Below, piece after piece: positions 33,853-44,100 of a stretch of 64,000 nt of DNA. Made by a program: the position numbers and the translations under genes. The notes beneath the pieces are model-generated. The model was not told the origin of the DNA and did no database searches. It saw only the letters and a list, made by a program, of their open reading frames with translations. Each line of letters opens with the position of its first letter. Position 1 is the stretch's first letter. The stretch is taken from the NCBI RefSeq assembly GCF_963667555.1, contig NZ_OY763421.1, positions 1,815,562-1,879,561 on the forward strand, in the 5' to 3' direction. This DNA comes from an uncultured Methanolobus sp. Its GTDB lineage: Archaea; Halobacteriota; Methanosarcinia; Methanosarcinales; Methanosarcinaceae.

Positions 33853-34122
33853 CTTGTCATAACTCCTACTGGTATAGGATTTTGCCAAAAGTCTGGTAAA
33901 CTTTTACGCAACACTGTGTTTAATTTTGTGGTATATAAGTATTTCTAAAAAGCACGACAGTTTCACAAGTTATATATAAACTAACTGCGTTTTATTATTT
34001 GCACCGAAATAACACCTACGTGCTGGTAACACGTCAATACCTCAGTCGAGATTTTTCAAAATCATCTTGTCAAACGATAGAGGGAAGGCGGTTTTTTGGA
34101 AATATGCTCTAGGGAATTTTGT
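33853..34122 (-). promoter_or_regulatory. Promoter region of the 13-kb leftward operon
   Basis: Leftward TATA candidate acttatatac (about 33930-33940 read on the reverse strand), about 85 bp from the first ATG. A second AT-rich TATA-like tract lies at 33969-33980. CGTG...CACG arms at about 34019-34034. No ORF. Confidence 0.45.
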
Positions 34123-34136
34123 CAACTGTGGCAAGA
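34123..34136 (-). repeat. Subterminal 14-bp inverted repeat, right copy
   Basis: Exact inverse of 13931-13944, ending one base before the attR core. Confidence 0.75.
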
Positions 34137-34137
34137 T

Positions 34138-34152
34138 TCCCCATCGGAGCAT
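34138..34152 (+). other. attR core
   Basis: TCCCCATCGGAGCAT, duplicate of the tRNA-Glu 3' end. The rest of the tRNA is not present here, so it is an attachment site rather than a tRNA gene. Confidence 0.85.
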
Positions 34153-34257
34153 GTACCTTCATATCGTTTTTTCGCATTTTTTACTATAATTACTTAGCTT
34201 TAAATAGGCTTCGGTGTCGAGATACTCCCTTAACTAATTAAGTATTTAAGCCATAAA

Positions 34258-34274
34258 ACCCAGACAGTCTGGGT
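34258..34274 (+). promoter_or_regulatory. Palindrome at the start of the second integrase
   Basis: ACCCAGAC-A-GTCTGGGT, perfect 8-bp arms, about 15 bp downstream of a TATA-like gtatttaag and 8 bp before the ATG at 34282. A repressor here would cover the transcription start. Confidence 0.55.
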
Positions 34275-34281
34275 GAAGTTA

Positions 34282-35283
34282 ATGCGAGCAACATTAAAAA
34301 ACGTGAGAGATTCTACTCTTAATATAATGAGTTGCGCACAGTCTAAAGATATAGATAGTTTTATTGATGACTTATATTGCAGAGGTTTTGCAAGAACTAC
34401 AATAGCAACATATGCCTGCAATGTGAAACACTTTTTAGATTACACTGACTGTGTAGAAAAAACAACATATGAAGATCTTAAAGAGTATCTCACTCATTTA
34501 AAAAGACAAAGATTAGCACCTAGTACTCTAAATGGTCACTTCTGTGCCATCAATGCATACTATGATTATCTTGACTTCATAGGAGAAACACGAAACAATA
34601 TCGTACCGTTGTTTAGAAAGAGATATCTGAGAATCAAAAAGCATTATCACTATGACAACACAAGGCAAGTCATAGATATCCCCACCATGAAAGAACTCCT
34701 TGAAGCACCGGATGAAGAAAGGCCTGGCAAAATAATATATGACTATATCCGGACTGTACCGATTAGAGATAAGGCTATTATGACCCTTTTTGAAAAAACA
34801 GCATTAAGAAGAGGGGAAAACATGGCACTTACTGAAGATAGTATCTTGCTGGATGAAGGAGAAGTCTGGATCAATCCTAAATTCAGAAAAAGAACAATGT
34901 GCTTGACCTTCATTGATAAAGAAACTATTGATTTAATGGAACAATACCTGTCGTGGAGAAAACAAGTCGTAAAACCAGGTAATAAAAATCTCTGGGTCAC
35001 ACATACAGGATCTGCACTTCGAAAAGATGACATGTATTATATTACTACATACTATGCCAGGAAAATTGGAATACACAACCCAAAAGGACCACTTATAGAA
35101 AGGTTCACACCTCACTGCTTCAGGCATTGCTGGACCACTCACATGAGACAGGCAGGAATGCCAAAGGATTTCAGGCAATGGTTAAGGGGAGATGCTCCCA
35201 AGGATGCAGAGGACCTATACAACAGAATAAAACCTCCTGAAGCAAAAAAGATGTACCTGAAATGCGTTCCTCAGTTACTCTAA
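34282..35283 (+). CDS. int: Tyrosine recombinase / integrase (region 2)
   Basis: 333 aa from the ATG at 34282 (GTG 34273 and ATG 34327 are alternatives; the latter aligns best with the element 1 integrase). Catalytic Arg in ALRRGEN, H-x-x-R box HCFRH, Tyr in DLYNRI. All residues are present, so it may be functional. It begins 130 bp beyond attR of element 1, which suggests a second element integrated in tandem. Confidence 0.9.
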   Translation: MRATLKNVRDSTLNIMSCAQSKDIDSFIDDLYCRGFARTTIATYACNVKHFLDYTDCVEKTTYEDLKEYLTHLKRQRLAPSTLNGHFCAINAYYDYLDFIGETRNNIVPLFRKRYLRIKKHYHYDNTRQVIDIPTMKELLEAPDEERPGKIIYDYIRTVPIRDKAIMTLFEKTALRRGENMALTEDSILLDEGEVWINPKFRKRTMCLTFIDKETIDLMEQYLSWRKQVVKPGNKNLWVTHTGSALRKDDMYYITTYYARKIGIHNPKGPLIERFTPHCFRHCWTTHMRQAGMPKDFRQWLRGDAPKDAEDLYNRIKPPEAKKMYLKCVPQLL

Positions 35284-35562
35284 ATAATTAAAATCTCTTT
35301 AAACTCTCGGATAGGGTTTTACTATTTCTCTGGCACAATGTTCTTAATCTGCCATTTAATTATCGCCATTCTCGTTTTCAAGCATAAATTCAGTTGTTTC
35401 AAAGAAGGTTCATGAATATAATATATGAGATATTCGTCATGAATTTTAAAAAGAAATAATAGGAATAGCAACGTACTGCATTTAAAGAAATATCTGCTCT
35501 GAACAGAACAAAAAAAGAGATAAGTATTAAAAAAAGAAGGTCTATTTCTAGACCTTATCAAA

Positions 35563-37029
35563 TTAACAATACCTATTCGTTAAGTCTTGGCTGCCAGCTA
35601 TAGTCATATCTAAAAATGAAGAAAGAATGCCATCACCATCAACGCCATCAGTTGCATTTTTGCTGTCATCTGCATCAAATGCAAGACCAATATTAGATAT
35701 GTCCCATTGTAGGATATCTGCATAGTATCGAGGAGTGGAATACTTTGGGCCGCTTGAATCAATATGAATCCAATTGTTCCCATTCCAAAATTCATTAAAT
35801 TGATGAGCACTAGTGTCATTATTTATAAACATGCAAATCCTTCTTGTTGGGACTCCAAGAGCACGCATATATGAGCTCGTCAAAACAGCATATTCGTCGC
35901 AGATCCCATGATACGAATTTGCAATTATCCACGTATCTGCACCAGTTTCCAAAGGTGATAATATATTAGTATCATATATCATATCATCATCGATAGAATT
36001 AATCATTAAATATGCTGTCTGTTCTGGGGTGCTAGTATTGTCTGCTGCAACTGCAGCTTTACTTGCAATTACATAAGAACTATGATGATTTAAATCATCT
36101 AATTGTAAAGAATAACCATTATCGGGGTCAACTAAGTATCCATCGTTGTTATTATACATTTCAACCATTATGGAACTTACAGTCGGTGCACTGGTCATAT
36201 AGTATAAAGAATTTGATTCTACATAAGCTAAAAGGCGAATTGATTTAGCACCAACCGTAGGGTATTCATTTATATCTACATAAAATGGAACAGATACATC
36301 GATTTCATCTCCTGGATCCAAATCGCTGTATGTTCTCATCCATCCTTTATTTTCATCTACGGAATAAACTACAACTATTCCATCAGCAGTTGTTGTTCCG
36401 TAGTTATGTATTGTAATAGTATTTGCAGCAGTTTCATTTTGAACCCAACTCCAATCACAATCAGCAGCTGTAATTACTACATTAGGTACAACTGCTTTTG
36501 TAGAAATTGTGCTTTTTGAAGCAGCGACCTTATTAGATGATGAAAATTTAAAAGAGATCATGTCTTCATTTTCACTTATTGCAGTAGATACACTAGTTTT
36601 TTGATTAAATATAGTTTCATCATCAATTAATTTTGCAGATAGCTCATCGTATGACATAAATGTTGTTTCGAGCTCTTCTCGTGAATAATTTTTGTACTCT
36701 TCGAGCTCTAATAAATAAGTGATATATCGATCTTTGGAGGCATCGTTGTCTATAGTATAGTCTTTTAAATTATAATCTATATCAGTTACTTTAGAAATAT
36801 CTGCAAGAGTAGGAAGTGAATAATTACTGTTTTTCATTTCCAACTGCATTTCATTATAAGGAGTAAGCATATCTATTTCGCCTGTGATTATTAGGAGATT
36901 GCTATCATCTATTGACATGTTATATGTCTCAGTGTCACAATAAATCATGCTATTTTCATCTGCAATTCCAAGACAAGACAAAAATATAGAAATTGCAAAT
37001 ACCATACTTACAAATTTTATTTTGTTCAT
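35563..37029 (-). CDS. Secreted transglutaminase-like protein, 488 aa
   Basis: Signal peptide (about 1-23). A CARDB-like beta domain lies at about 185-285 (VVITAADCDW, TITIHNYGTTTADGIVVVY). A transglutaminase-like cysteine peptidase domain at about 330-445 has Cys in SYHGICDEYAV (about 374), His in AHQFNEFW (about 409) and Asp in WIHIDSSGPKY (about 424), so the Cys-His-Asp triad is complete. It probably crosslinks or cleaves surface proteins. The region 35284-35562 downstream is AT-rich with no supported gene. Confidence 0.75.
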   Translation of the reverse strand: MNKIKFVSMVFAISIFLSCLGIADENSMIYCDTETYNMSIDDSNLLIITGEIDMLTPYNEMQLEMKNSNYSLPTLADISKVTDIDYNLKDYTIDNDASKDRYITYLLELEEYKNYSREELETTFMSYDELSAKLIDDETIFNQKTSVSTAISENEDMISFKFSSSNKVAASKSTISTKAVVPNVVITAADCDWSWVQNETAANTITIHNYGTTTADGIVVVYSVDENKGWMRTYSDLDPGDEIDVSVPFYVDINEYPTVGAKSIRLLAYVESNSLYYMTSAPTVSSIMVEMYNNNDGYLVDPDNGYSLQLDDLNHHSSYVIASKAAVAADNTSTPEQTAYLMINSIDDDMIYDTNILSPLETGADTWIIANSYHGICDEYAVLTSSYMRALGVPTRRICMFINNDTSAHQFNEFWNGNNWIHIDSSGPKYSTPRYYADILQWDISNIGLAFDADDSKNATDGVDGDGILSSFLDMTIAGSQDLTNRYC

Positions 37030-37178
37030 TATTACCACTTTTGCACATTACAAAAATCATATTTTTTGAGAGCACAAGCTAGCGACATTATGATTACTAC
37101 TTAGTACCCCACAATCAATATTTATTTTGCAATATTATTTTTTTGCTATCGAGTCATTTTTTTTAGGTAGATAGTATT

Positions 37179-37207
37179 TATTCATTATGGCCATGGTTTA
37201 AACTGTA
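37179..37207 (+). repeat. 29-bp direct repeat, copy 1
   Basis: TATTCATTATGGCC, five variable bases, TTAAACTGTA. The same arrangement occurs at 38151-38179. It lies upstream of the transglutaminase-like gene (leftward). Confidence 0.6.
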
Positions 37208-37290
37208 TGTTCTCTATAGGTAGACATGCAGGATTTCCATCAAAATTTCATACAAGTTGTACCACTTCCAAAAAAATCAATCATTCTCCC

Positions 37291-37932
37291 CTACTTAACA
37301 AACTTGAATTGAAATAAGATAATTAGTTCTATAAATAGCATCATAAAAGTAAAGCCAGGTATCTGCTTTTCTTCATTTATATCGTTTGTATTATCGATTT
37401 CATTTATATTTTCCTGACTTTCAATAACGTTGTCCCATAAAAATACTACAGGAACATTACTTATGCCTGTATATTTGTTATAATGAACATTAATTATCTG
37501 GTATATTTCATCAATGAAGGATTCGTTAATGATTTTATATTTCGTAGAGTTTAGTTTAACTTCAATATATCCACTACCAACTGCACCGACAACTACTACT
37601 GCCCCTCCTGATCCATTTGATTTTTGCATATAGGGTTCTAACTCCGAAATATTCCAAGCTTCATTCATAAGTGAAAATGACCATTTGTAACCTTCATAGC
37701 CTTCGTCGATGGCAGGTATTGTTCCTCTAAAAGATAAAAAGTCTGGTCTAGTCATTAAACAGTCTATAATTTGAGGACTTATCTCTATGGGGCTTAATGG
37801 GTATGTATCATTCACAGAATTTTGTGATTTTGTAGACTTATTCTCTACATTCCCACTAGCACTTGCAACAAAAAACAATATGAATATAAGCAATAAAACA
37901 AAAACAATGAGTTGAGTTTTTCTTCTTATCAC
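37291..37932 (-). CDS. Secreted propeptide-like protein with PGF-CTERM-like tail, 213 aa
   Basis: GTG start after GAGG. Signal/anchor at about 6-25. One copy (about 58-175) of a domain shared with the neighbouring protease prodomain: FRGTIPAI, LEPYMQ, GYIEVKLN, IDEIYQIINVHY, VPVVFLWDN. It ends in IPGFTFMMLFIELIILF plus a basic tail, like an archaeosortase (PGF-CTERM) signal. It may bind or inhibit the adjacent serine protease. Confidence 0.65.
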   Translation of the reverse strand: MIRRKTQLIVFVLLLIFILFFVASASGNVENKSTKSQNSVNDTYPLSPIEISPQIIDCLMTRPDFLSFRGTIPAIDEGYEGYKWSFSLMNEAWNISELEPYMQKSNGSGGAVVVVGAVGSGYIEVKLNSTKYKIINESFIDEIYQIINVHYNKYTGISNVPVVFLWDNVIESQENINEIDNTNDINEEKQIPGFTFMMLFIELIILFQFKFVK

Positions 37933-38405
37933 GATAAAATCCTCATGATAAATTTAGTGTGATATTATTAATAATATTACTAAATTTTAATTTTTTGTTT
38001 AATAGGTATTAATTTATGGAATATTACACTACCTTACTTAGTGGTACATATTCAAATTATATATGACATGAAAATATTATAAAATAAGAGTTTTGATTCT
38101 GAATGAATAAATTTATGCCCTTAGTTCGAATGAGGAAAAAATATATTATATATTCATTATGGCCTTCAATTAAACTGTACATGTATATATATTCAGCCTG
38201 TTTTTTAAAGAAATGTATATTTAATCCCATAATAACATAATAAATAGTTCGACATATACTGTTTTTCTCCCATCATAAATGTATCAGAGGCAACTGTCAG
38301 CTAATATATATATACACTAAGAACGCCCTAACTCCAGTCATTCTTTTATACTTTATTCCAAGAAAGTAAATTGCAAAGTGATATTTTGCATATGGAGACG
38401 GAATT
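37933..38405. other. 473-bp divergent intergenic region
   Basis: Very AT-rich. It contains TATA-like tracts (about 38139-38152, 38184-38191, 38303-38314) and the second 29-bp repeat at 38151-38179. It presumably drives the protease gene rightward and the propeptide-like gene leftward. No ORF was supported. Confidence 0.5.
38151..38179 (+). repeat. 29-bp direct repeat, copy 2
   Basis: Same 14 bp + 5 + 10 bp pattern as 37179-37207 and in the same orientation, 227 bp upstream of the serine-protease gene. Regulatory site or mobile-element scar. Confidence 0.6.
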
Positions 38406-39512
38406 ATGAAAATAAAAAAAGTAATATTGAGTATACTTGTTGTTTCAATTATGCTTATTGGTACAGGCTGGGCAGATTCATCTGCTTCAAATGTTTCAGA
38501 CAATACTGATTTAATTGAAGAAGAATACATCCGACCAGATTATAACTCTGAAATATTTGACGCTCTTAATGACAATCCAATTGTTATCAACATCAAAGGA
38601 ACAATGCCGGAAATTGCAGAAGAAGATGAAAAGCAAGAATGGAGGAAAGAATTGAATACATGCATCCAAAGTTCAGAAAACGAACTTATCCCATACATGA
38701 AATCAAATGGTGGTCCTGTTGTAGGTTTCGGATATAGTTTTGATGGATACATATTTGTAGATATTGACCAAAGTTTGAAGGATAGCATAGATAGATCAAC
38801 AATCGACGAGATTTACAATATCATTTATAAGAATAGTAGATCTATTGGTTTAACTAATGTTCCTGTTGTTTTTACAGAAGCAAACATAGTGCTTACTTCT
38901 AGGGAAGACTACGGACCTACAATGATTGGAGGATTAGAATTAGTTACAATTGTACAAGGTTCCCAGGATTTAGATGTATCTACTATCTCTTTTGCGGCAG
39001 AAGATAGTAGTGGTACAAAAGGATTTGTGATAAGTGGTCATGTTGCAAAAGATGCAGGTATGGGTGCAAATGTTTACCATGATCCTGGAGTTATAGGGCA
39101 GGTGACTGATTATGTAGGTCTCTTTGCTGATGCAGCATGGGTAGAAAGAAGTGATGTCGCAGATGATATTTATTATTCAGATAACAATATTCTAAAAGAC
39201 GTCACTCAATATGGAGACCCAAGCAATGGAAGTAAGGTATATATTTCAGGAGTAGAAAGTGAAATTCAATATGGTTATATTGACAGAGCTTATGCACTAA
39301 TTGACAATGGTGCTTTCCCTTTCCTCAGAGATCAATTTACTGCTTCATATACTTCGGATTTTGGAGACAGTGGTGCACCGGTATTCCAAAAAACGCTAGG
39401 TGGAGTTAAACTCGTAGGAGTTCATTGGGGATATAATTCAGCAACCCAAAGTTCAGCGTTCTCACCAATTAGCGGAGTGATATTGGACTTAGATGTCGAA
39501 CCTCTGATATAA
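38406..39512 (+). CDS. Secreted chymotrypsin-like serine protease with N-terminal prodomain, 368 aa
   Basis: Signal peptide (1-23, WADS). Prodomain-like module (about 50-158: IKGTMPEI, LIPYMKSNGG, IDEIYNIIYKN, VPVVFTEAN). S1-type peptidase (about 180-368) with catalytic His in GFVISGHVA (about 212), Asp in DAAWVE (about 242) and Ser in FGDSGAPVF (about 322). The final VKLVGVHWGYN...FSPISGV is the usual S1 end. Secreted and probably activated by prodomain removal. Confidence 0.8.
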   Translation: MKIKKVILSILVVSIMLIGTGWADSSASNVSDNTDLIEEEYIRPDYNSEIFDALNDNPIVINIKGTMPEIAEEDEKQEWRKELNTCIQSSENELIPYMKSNGGPVVGFGYSFDGYIFVDIDQSLKDSIDRSTIDEIYNIIYKNSRSIGLTNVPVVFTEANIVLTSREDYGPTMIGGLELVTIVQGSQDLDVSTISFAAEDSSGTKGFVISGHVAKDAGMGANVYHDPGVIGQVTDYVGLFADAAWVERSDVADDIYYSDNNILKDVTQYGDPSNGSKVYISGVESEIQYGYIDRAYALIDNGAFPFLRDQFTASYTSDFGDSGAPVFQKTLGGVKLVGVHWGYNSATQSSAFSPISGVILDLDVEPLI

Positions 39513-39656
39513 TGAACATTAAAAAAATCAGCCAAATTATCATATGATAATTTGGTACTTTTTTACTATACTTGCTAGTTATATAATATCAGGCATTTTA
39601 TAAAAATAATCATTAGTGTTAACAATAATTCTTTATATATACATATACGTGATACC

Positions 39657-40622
39657 ATGATAATTTCAAAAAATAGATTAAGCACCATTATTTTATTATG
39701 GATTATTTTATTATTGTCAACAGATTATGCAACTGCTGAGACTGATTCATATGAAGTATACACAAATAATCCTGATTTTATAGCCAGTAGAGGTACTTTT
39801 GCGGATAGTATTGATCAAGAATGGAAGAACGCAATTGTAGATTGCTGGACATACCTTCAGGATTCTCCATTTTATTACAAATTTGATAAAGCTATAAACT
39901 CTATTGCATGTAACAATGAGTTCTTAATAATTGATTTAAACTCTGAATACGGAGAAGAGATTAATGATTCCAGAATTGATCTCATGTATCAGAAAATAGA
40001 AGCTTACTGCGAAGAAAATACGGGTTTACATGGAGTTCCTATTGTTTTCATGTGGGCTGATAATAGTGAAAAATTAGAAATATTATATAATCCTTATGCC
40101 TTTGAGAAGGCAAAAAATAATACCGATTTTATAGTTGCTATGGGAATTGTTCCTATATTCGCTGATGAAAATGAATGGTTGGAATGGTCTGAAGAAATTC
40201 ATGAAGCCAGGTATATTAAAGGACTTGAAACCTATTTATCATCCAGTCCAGTGATATTATATGATTTCATTGAAACAGGCTCTTATATTGAAGTAGGAGT
40301 GAACAAAAAAACACCTGAAAAAGTAAACAGTACTGTAATTAATGAAATTTACCAAATAATTGATACTCACTATGAACAGCAAGGAATCAACAACATACCC
40401 GTTGTTTTTATCTGGGCAGAACCCTATATATGGACAAAATCAAATGATTCAGGTGAATATGTAACCCTGGAATGGATGGAGGAATGCCGTTCAAATTCGT
40501 CGATTAATGGGGAAATTGGTGATAACAAAACAACCAAGGCACCCGGCTTTACTTCTTTATCACAAATTGTTTGCATGTTATTGCTAGTCAAAACTAGAAA
40601 ACACTGGTTTAAGCATCATTGA
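39657..40622 (+). CDS. Secreted protein with two propeptide-like domains and PGF-CTERM-like tail, 321 aa
   Basis: Signal peptide (about 8-27). Two tandem copies of the module seen in the neighbouring protease: copy A about 37-137 (SRGTFADS...IDLMYQKI...VPIVFMWADN), copy B about 150-265 (AMGIVPIF...INEIYQIIDTHY...VPVVFIWAEP). It ends APGFTSLSQIVCMLLL plus basic residues, a probable archaeosortase signal. There is no protease domain. Confidence 0.65.
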   Translation: MIISKNRLSTIILLWIILLLSTDYATAETDSYEVYTNNPDFIASRGTFADSIDQEWKNAIVDCWTYLQDSPFYYKFDKAINSIACNNEFLIIDLNSEYGEEINDSRIDLMYQKIEAYCEENTGLHGVPIVFMWADNSEKLEILYNPYAFEKAKNNTDFIVAMGIVPIFADENEWLEWSEEIHEARYIKGLETYLSSSPVILYDFIETGSYIEVGVNKKTPEKVNSTVINEIYQIIDTHYEQQGINNIPVVFIWAEPYIWTKSNDSGEYVTLEWMEECRSNSSINGEIGDNKTTKAPGFTSLSQIVCMLLLVKTRKHWFKHH

Positions 40623-40665
40623 TTCTCAAAATGCGTTACTCTCTATACAGCAGGGTTCCACATAA

Positions 40666-40893
40666 GCTGAAACCAGTGCATCTGCCATAAGCGAAGTAAC
40701 TGAGGTAATTGAAAATGTAGCCGATACCGGTAGCATGATCGCAAATATAGTGCAAGATATTGTCGCGGAAGGGAAAATCTGCTTCCATTAGAGAGATAAC
40801 TTCCTCCATTGAAGATGTCAGTTCTATATCCGAGGAATCTGCTGCAGCAATGCAGGAACAAAACTGTGGTATAAGGTATGTTTCAACAATGTG
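40666..40893 (+). pseudogene. Remnant of a methyl-accepting chemotaxis protein
   Basis: Two frames, broken at about 40785, encode ASAISEVTEVIENVADTGSM and EITSSIEDVSSISEESAAAM, the heptad helices of an MCP signalling domain. No start, sensor domain or hairpin tip remains. Confidence 0.65.
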
Positions 40894-40897
40894 AAGA

Positions 40898-41118
40898 CTA
40901 TATAGCATAAGGTACCACAATTTGCCACATAAAGTAAATCACCAGAAAAACAAGTGCAGAGAACTGGAAAACTACAACACTTTCAGCTCTCATGTAACGC
41001 CAGCTGATCTCATTGATCAGGACATCATCCGGAACTCCAGGCATATCCTTCTTCGTCTTCTGGGTCACTAACAGCAGGTTATAGAAGGTCTGGATCAGCA
41101 TGAACAGAAGGACCTACT
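40898..41118 (-). pseudogene. Truncated duplicate of the 45.1-kb membrane-protein gene
   Basis: DNA and protein nearly identical to 45061-45283 (FYNLLLVTQKTKKDMPGVPDD shared). Similarity stops at about 41118, where the first 15 codons are missing. With the intact copy it flanks the large surface-protein gene as a direct repeat. Confidence 0.75.
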
Positions 41119-41193
41119 TATCAAAAATAGGATTTAGACAAAGCTTAAAAATATCAAAAACAAAAGAAGAGAGCTTCAAGCCCTCTTTTAACC

Positions 41194-44100
41194 TTATTTT
41201 CTTCTCATCAGAACCGCAAGTGAAACAAACACAATTCCTGCAAGAGCAGTGAACCCTGGTGTGTTCGCTGTTTCTTCTTCTACAGGTTCTTCAACTTCCT
41301 CAGCAGCAGTTGTTGAAGTTTCAGTAACCTGCCCAGATGTTTCACCAATTTCATCGCCTACTACTTCAAAAATTGAAAATCCCGGAGTTTCTGCATAGAA
41401 GTAGAAGTATTCATCATCTTCTCTTTCCTGATATGTTGGAAGATCGTTCCACTGTTCACCGTGATATCTGGTCATATGAATTGTGGAAATATCGATGTTG
41501 TTCTCCTCTATCCACTGCTTGCTCACCTTGAAATGGATCTTAACATTGCCAGCACTATCTGAGGAAATAGTTCCTTCACTTCCAACATCGATGCTCAGCA
41601 TCTGGTATGACTTTCCTGATGGAGATGGAACGTCATCCGGATTGCCGGAAAGCACCTGAACCTTTGCAACCACAAGACCTTTGTCCTCCTTTGCATCGAA
41701 ACTAATTCCAAGAACAGGTGTTCCACTTCCTGAGAAGTCATATTCAACTTCAGAACCACCGGTGACACGCTTGACAGATGAAGCTGTTTGTGAAACGATC
41801 TTCGGATCCTGTCCCTGACTGACTGAAGCACGAGTTCCTGAACTGCTGGAACTGCTGCTGGAACCTGGAACAGTCCTGAAGAGTCCGTATGTAGTTGTGT
41901 ATTCCTCAACTGAAGCAACTTCAATATGGATACCAGATTCAAGATCTACAGATACAAAATTACCTGATGTGTTCAGTGTTGCATTCGGAACGATAACCCA
42001 TTCATTACTATCCAGTTCATAAAGGGATATTGATGATTCAATAGAACTGCTCATACCTGAATCGTCATAGAAGATAGTCATATTCAGATCTTCAACAAAA
42101 CCAATATCCAGATAGCCATTTACATTTGCTTTACCTGAAGGAACAGTGGAGATTGTTTCGTTGCTTCTTATTGCAGTTTCATAGGTCGGTACAAAGGAAA
42201 GTTCCATGGAACCGGTATCTATTTCCAGATTATCAACAGTACAATTCGAAGATGTCCTGGAATAGAATGCATAGTCCTCGTTTCCTATTGCAGTATTACC
42301 TGTCAGAGTAGTATTTTCCGAGCCAGAGAGAGAGAATCCACATGAATAAAGGGAACTCATCTCTACATTCGGAGAAACAGCATTAGGATTGATAGAGGAC
42401 AAGACCAAACTGCTTCCTTCATTATAATTGGCAACGTTACCTGTCAGAACATTGTTGTCAGAGTTACCAATATAGATACCAGTTCCGGCTCCACTTCCAA
42501 TATCTATTGGTTCTATCACAAAATCAAGAGAGACAGAATCTGGTGCTAAGGAAGTATAGGTGTTGTAGCTGGCAACGTTATCTGTCAGTGTATTGTTGTC
42601 AGATGAAGTAAAATACATCCCGTATTGCTCGTTATAACTTGCATCATTACCTGTCAGGGTATTATTGTTCGATGAACTAAAGTACATTCCGTACCGGGTA
42701 TTGTTCATTGCAACATTATCTGTCAGTGTATTGTAGTCACTTGAAGATGACAGACGAATTCCATAGTAATTGTTGTAAATATCGTTATCATCTAATGTGT
42801 TATGGCTTGAAGAAGACAGATAGATACCATAGTAACTACTGTTATTAGCAATGTTGTTGCTTAATGTATTGTTTTCTGAATTATCAAGAACAATACCGAA
42901 GTTATTGTCATTAACAATATTGTTTGTTACTATACTGTTATTTGAATAACCAAGGTAAATACCAGCCATCTCAAAACCGGTTACACCTGTTACATTAAAA
43001 CCATCTATGGTCACATTATTTACTGTTAAATTAAATGCGTGTTCTGATGAATCGCTTGCATTTACATTAGTGCTTGCTGCACCGTTCTCTGAACGAAGTG
43101 TAACACTCTTGTTGACAACAACATTCTCATTGTAAGTTCCATCACCTACTATGATGGTATCTCCCTGGCTTGCATCATTAATTGCAGCCTGAATAGTTGT
43201 AAAGTCATCATCCTGACCACTTCCAACATAGATCGTTGATGCGTCTGATACAGTAATTGTCATTACCTGAGAATCAATTGAACCGTATCCGTCACTTACA
43301 TTGAATTCAACATCGTAAGTTCCTGCATCACTGAAACCAATATCCCATGAGCCAACACCTGTGCTGGTGTTGAAGTTATCGAACAGTGAACTCTGGTTAC
43401 AATTAAATGTAGGAGTATCGCTATCAACATCTGTGAAGTTGATATCAAAGGTGATAGTGTCTCCTTCACTGCCTGTAATGTTGCTTACATTGAGAATGCT
43501 TATCTCGTTGTTCGGGACCTGGACATTGTCACTGGCACCAGGTGAAAGTGTGGAGTCTGTGGCATTGTATGCATAGACTGTTATGTTAGACCATGCGTGA
43601 GCGGAGAGTCCGGTATGATTGAAATAAGTAACAGTGCTGTTCTGCCAGCTTTCGCCATAACTTACATTGTAGGAATCGGTCAGATCTCCTGAACCTGCAC
43701 TCCAGCTATGGTTCACCCAGAAATTACCAGTTGTATTTGTGAAACTTTCAGGTGTTCCCGGTATAGCAAGTAAAATTGGATCTGCCTGATACTGGTGGTA
43801 TGGAAGAGTATAGCCATCTATTATTTTCCATACATAGTTTGGATCATCTTCTGTTGTGATCACATCCTGTGTACCACCGACATTCCAGTTCAGACCTGTT
43901 GCTCCTGAAACGAATGTGAAATTGGTGAAGTTTGAATAGGAAGTTGAAATTCCCTCCCCAGAAACAGGACTGCCGGAATAATAACAGTAGGAATTCACAG
44001 TACCAGAATTGCTTCCAACAAGACCGCCGACATTAGAAGAACCACTGGCAGTGCCTGTGGCAAAACTGTTGATAACAGTACCAGAATTGCTTCCAACAAG

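Larger units (their letters stand above)
13868..34152. mobile_element. Element 1: integrated virus/plasmid-like element in tRNA-Glu
   Basis: About 20.3 kb between identical 15-bp copies of the tRNA 3' end. It carries its own integrase just inside attL, a rightward early module and a 13-kb leftward late-type operon rich in small membrane and secreted proteins. The integrase is intact and lies wholly inside the element, unlike SSV-type integrases that are split by integration. No recognisable capsid protein or packaging ATPase was found, so a membrane-vesicle-type virus or an integrative plasmid are both possible. Confidence 0.85.

Noticed and set aside
34131..34152. Second tRNA-Glu gene
   Set aside because: Only the last T-arm/acceptor bases match; no D-arm or anticodon arm precedes them. 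It is attR.
35322..35561. 79-aa leftward ORF
   Set aside because: AT-rich frame with no ribosome site, odd composition and no neighbours in an operon.
40636..40920. Leftward 94-aa and 72-aa ORFs
   Set aside because: Antisense to the MCP remnant, whose rightward frames read as real protein.
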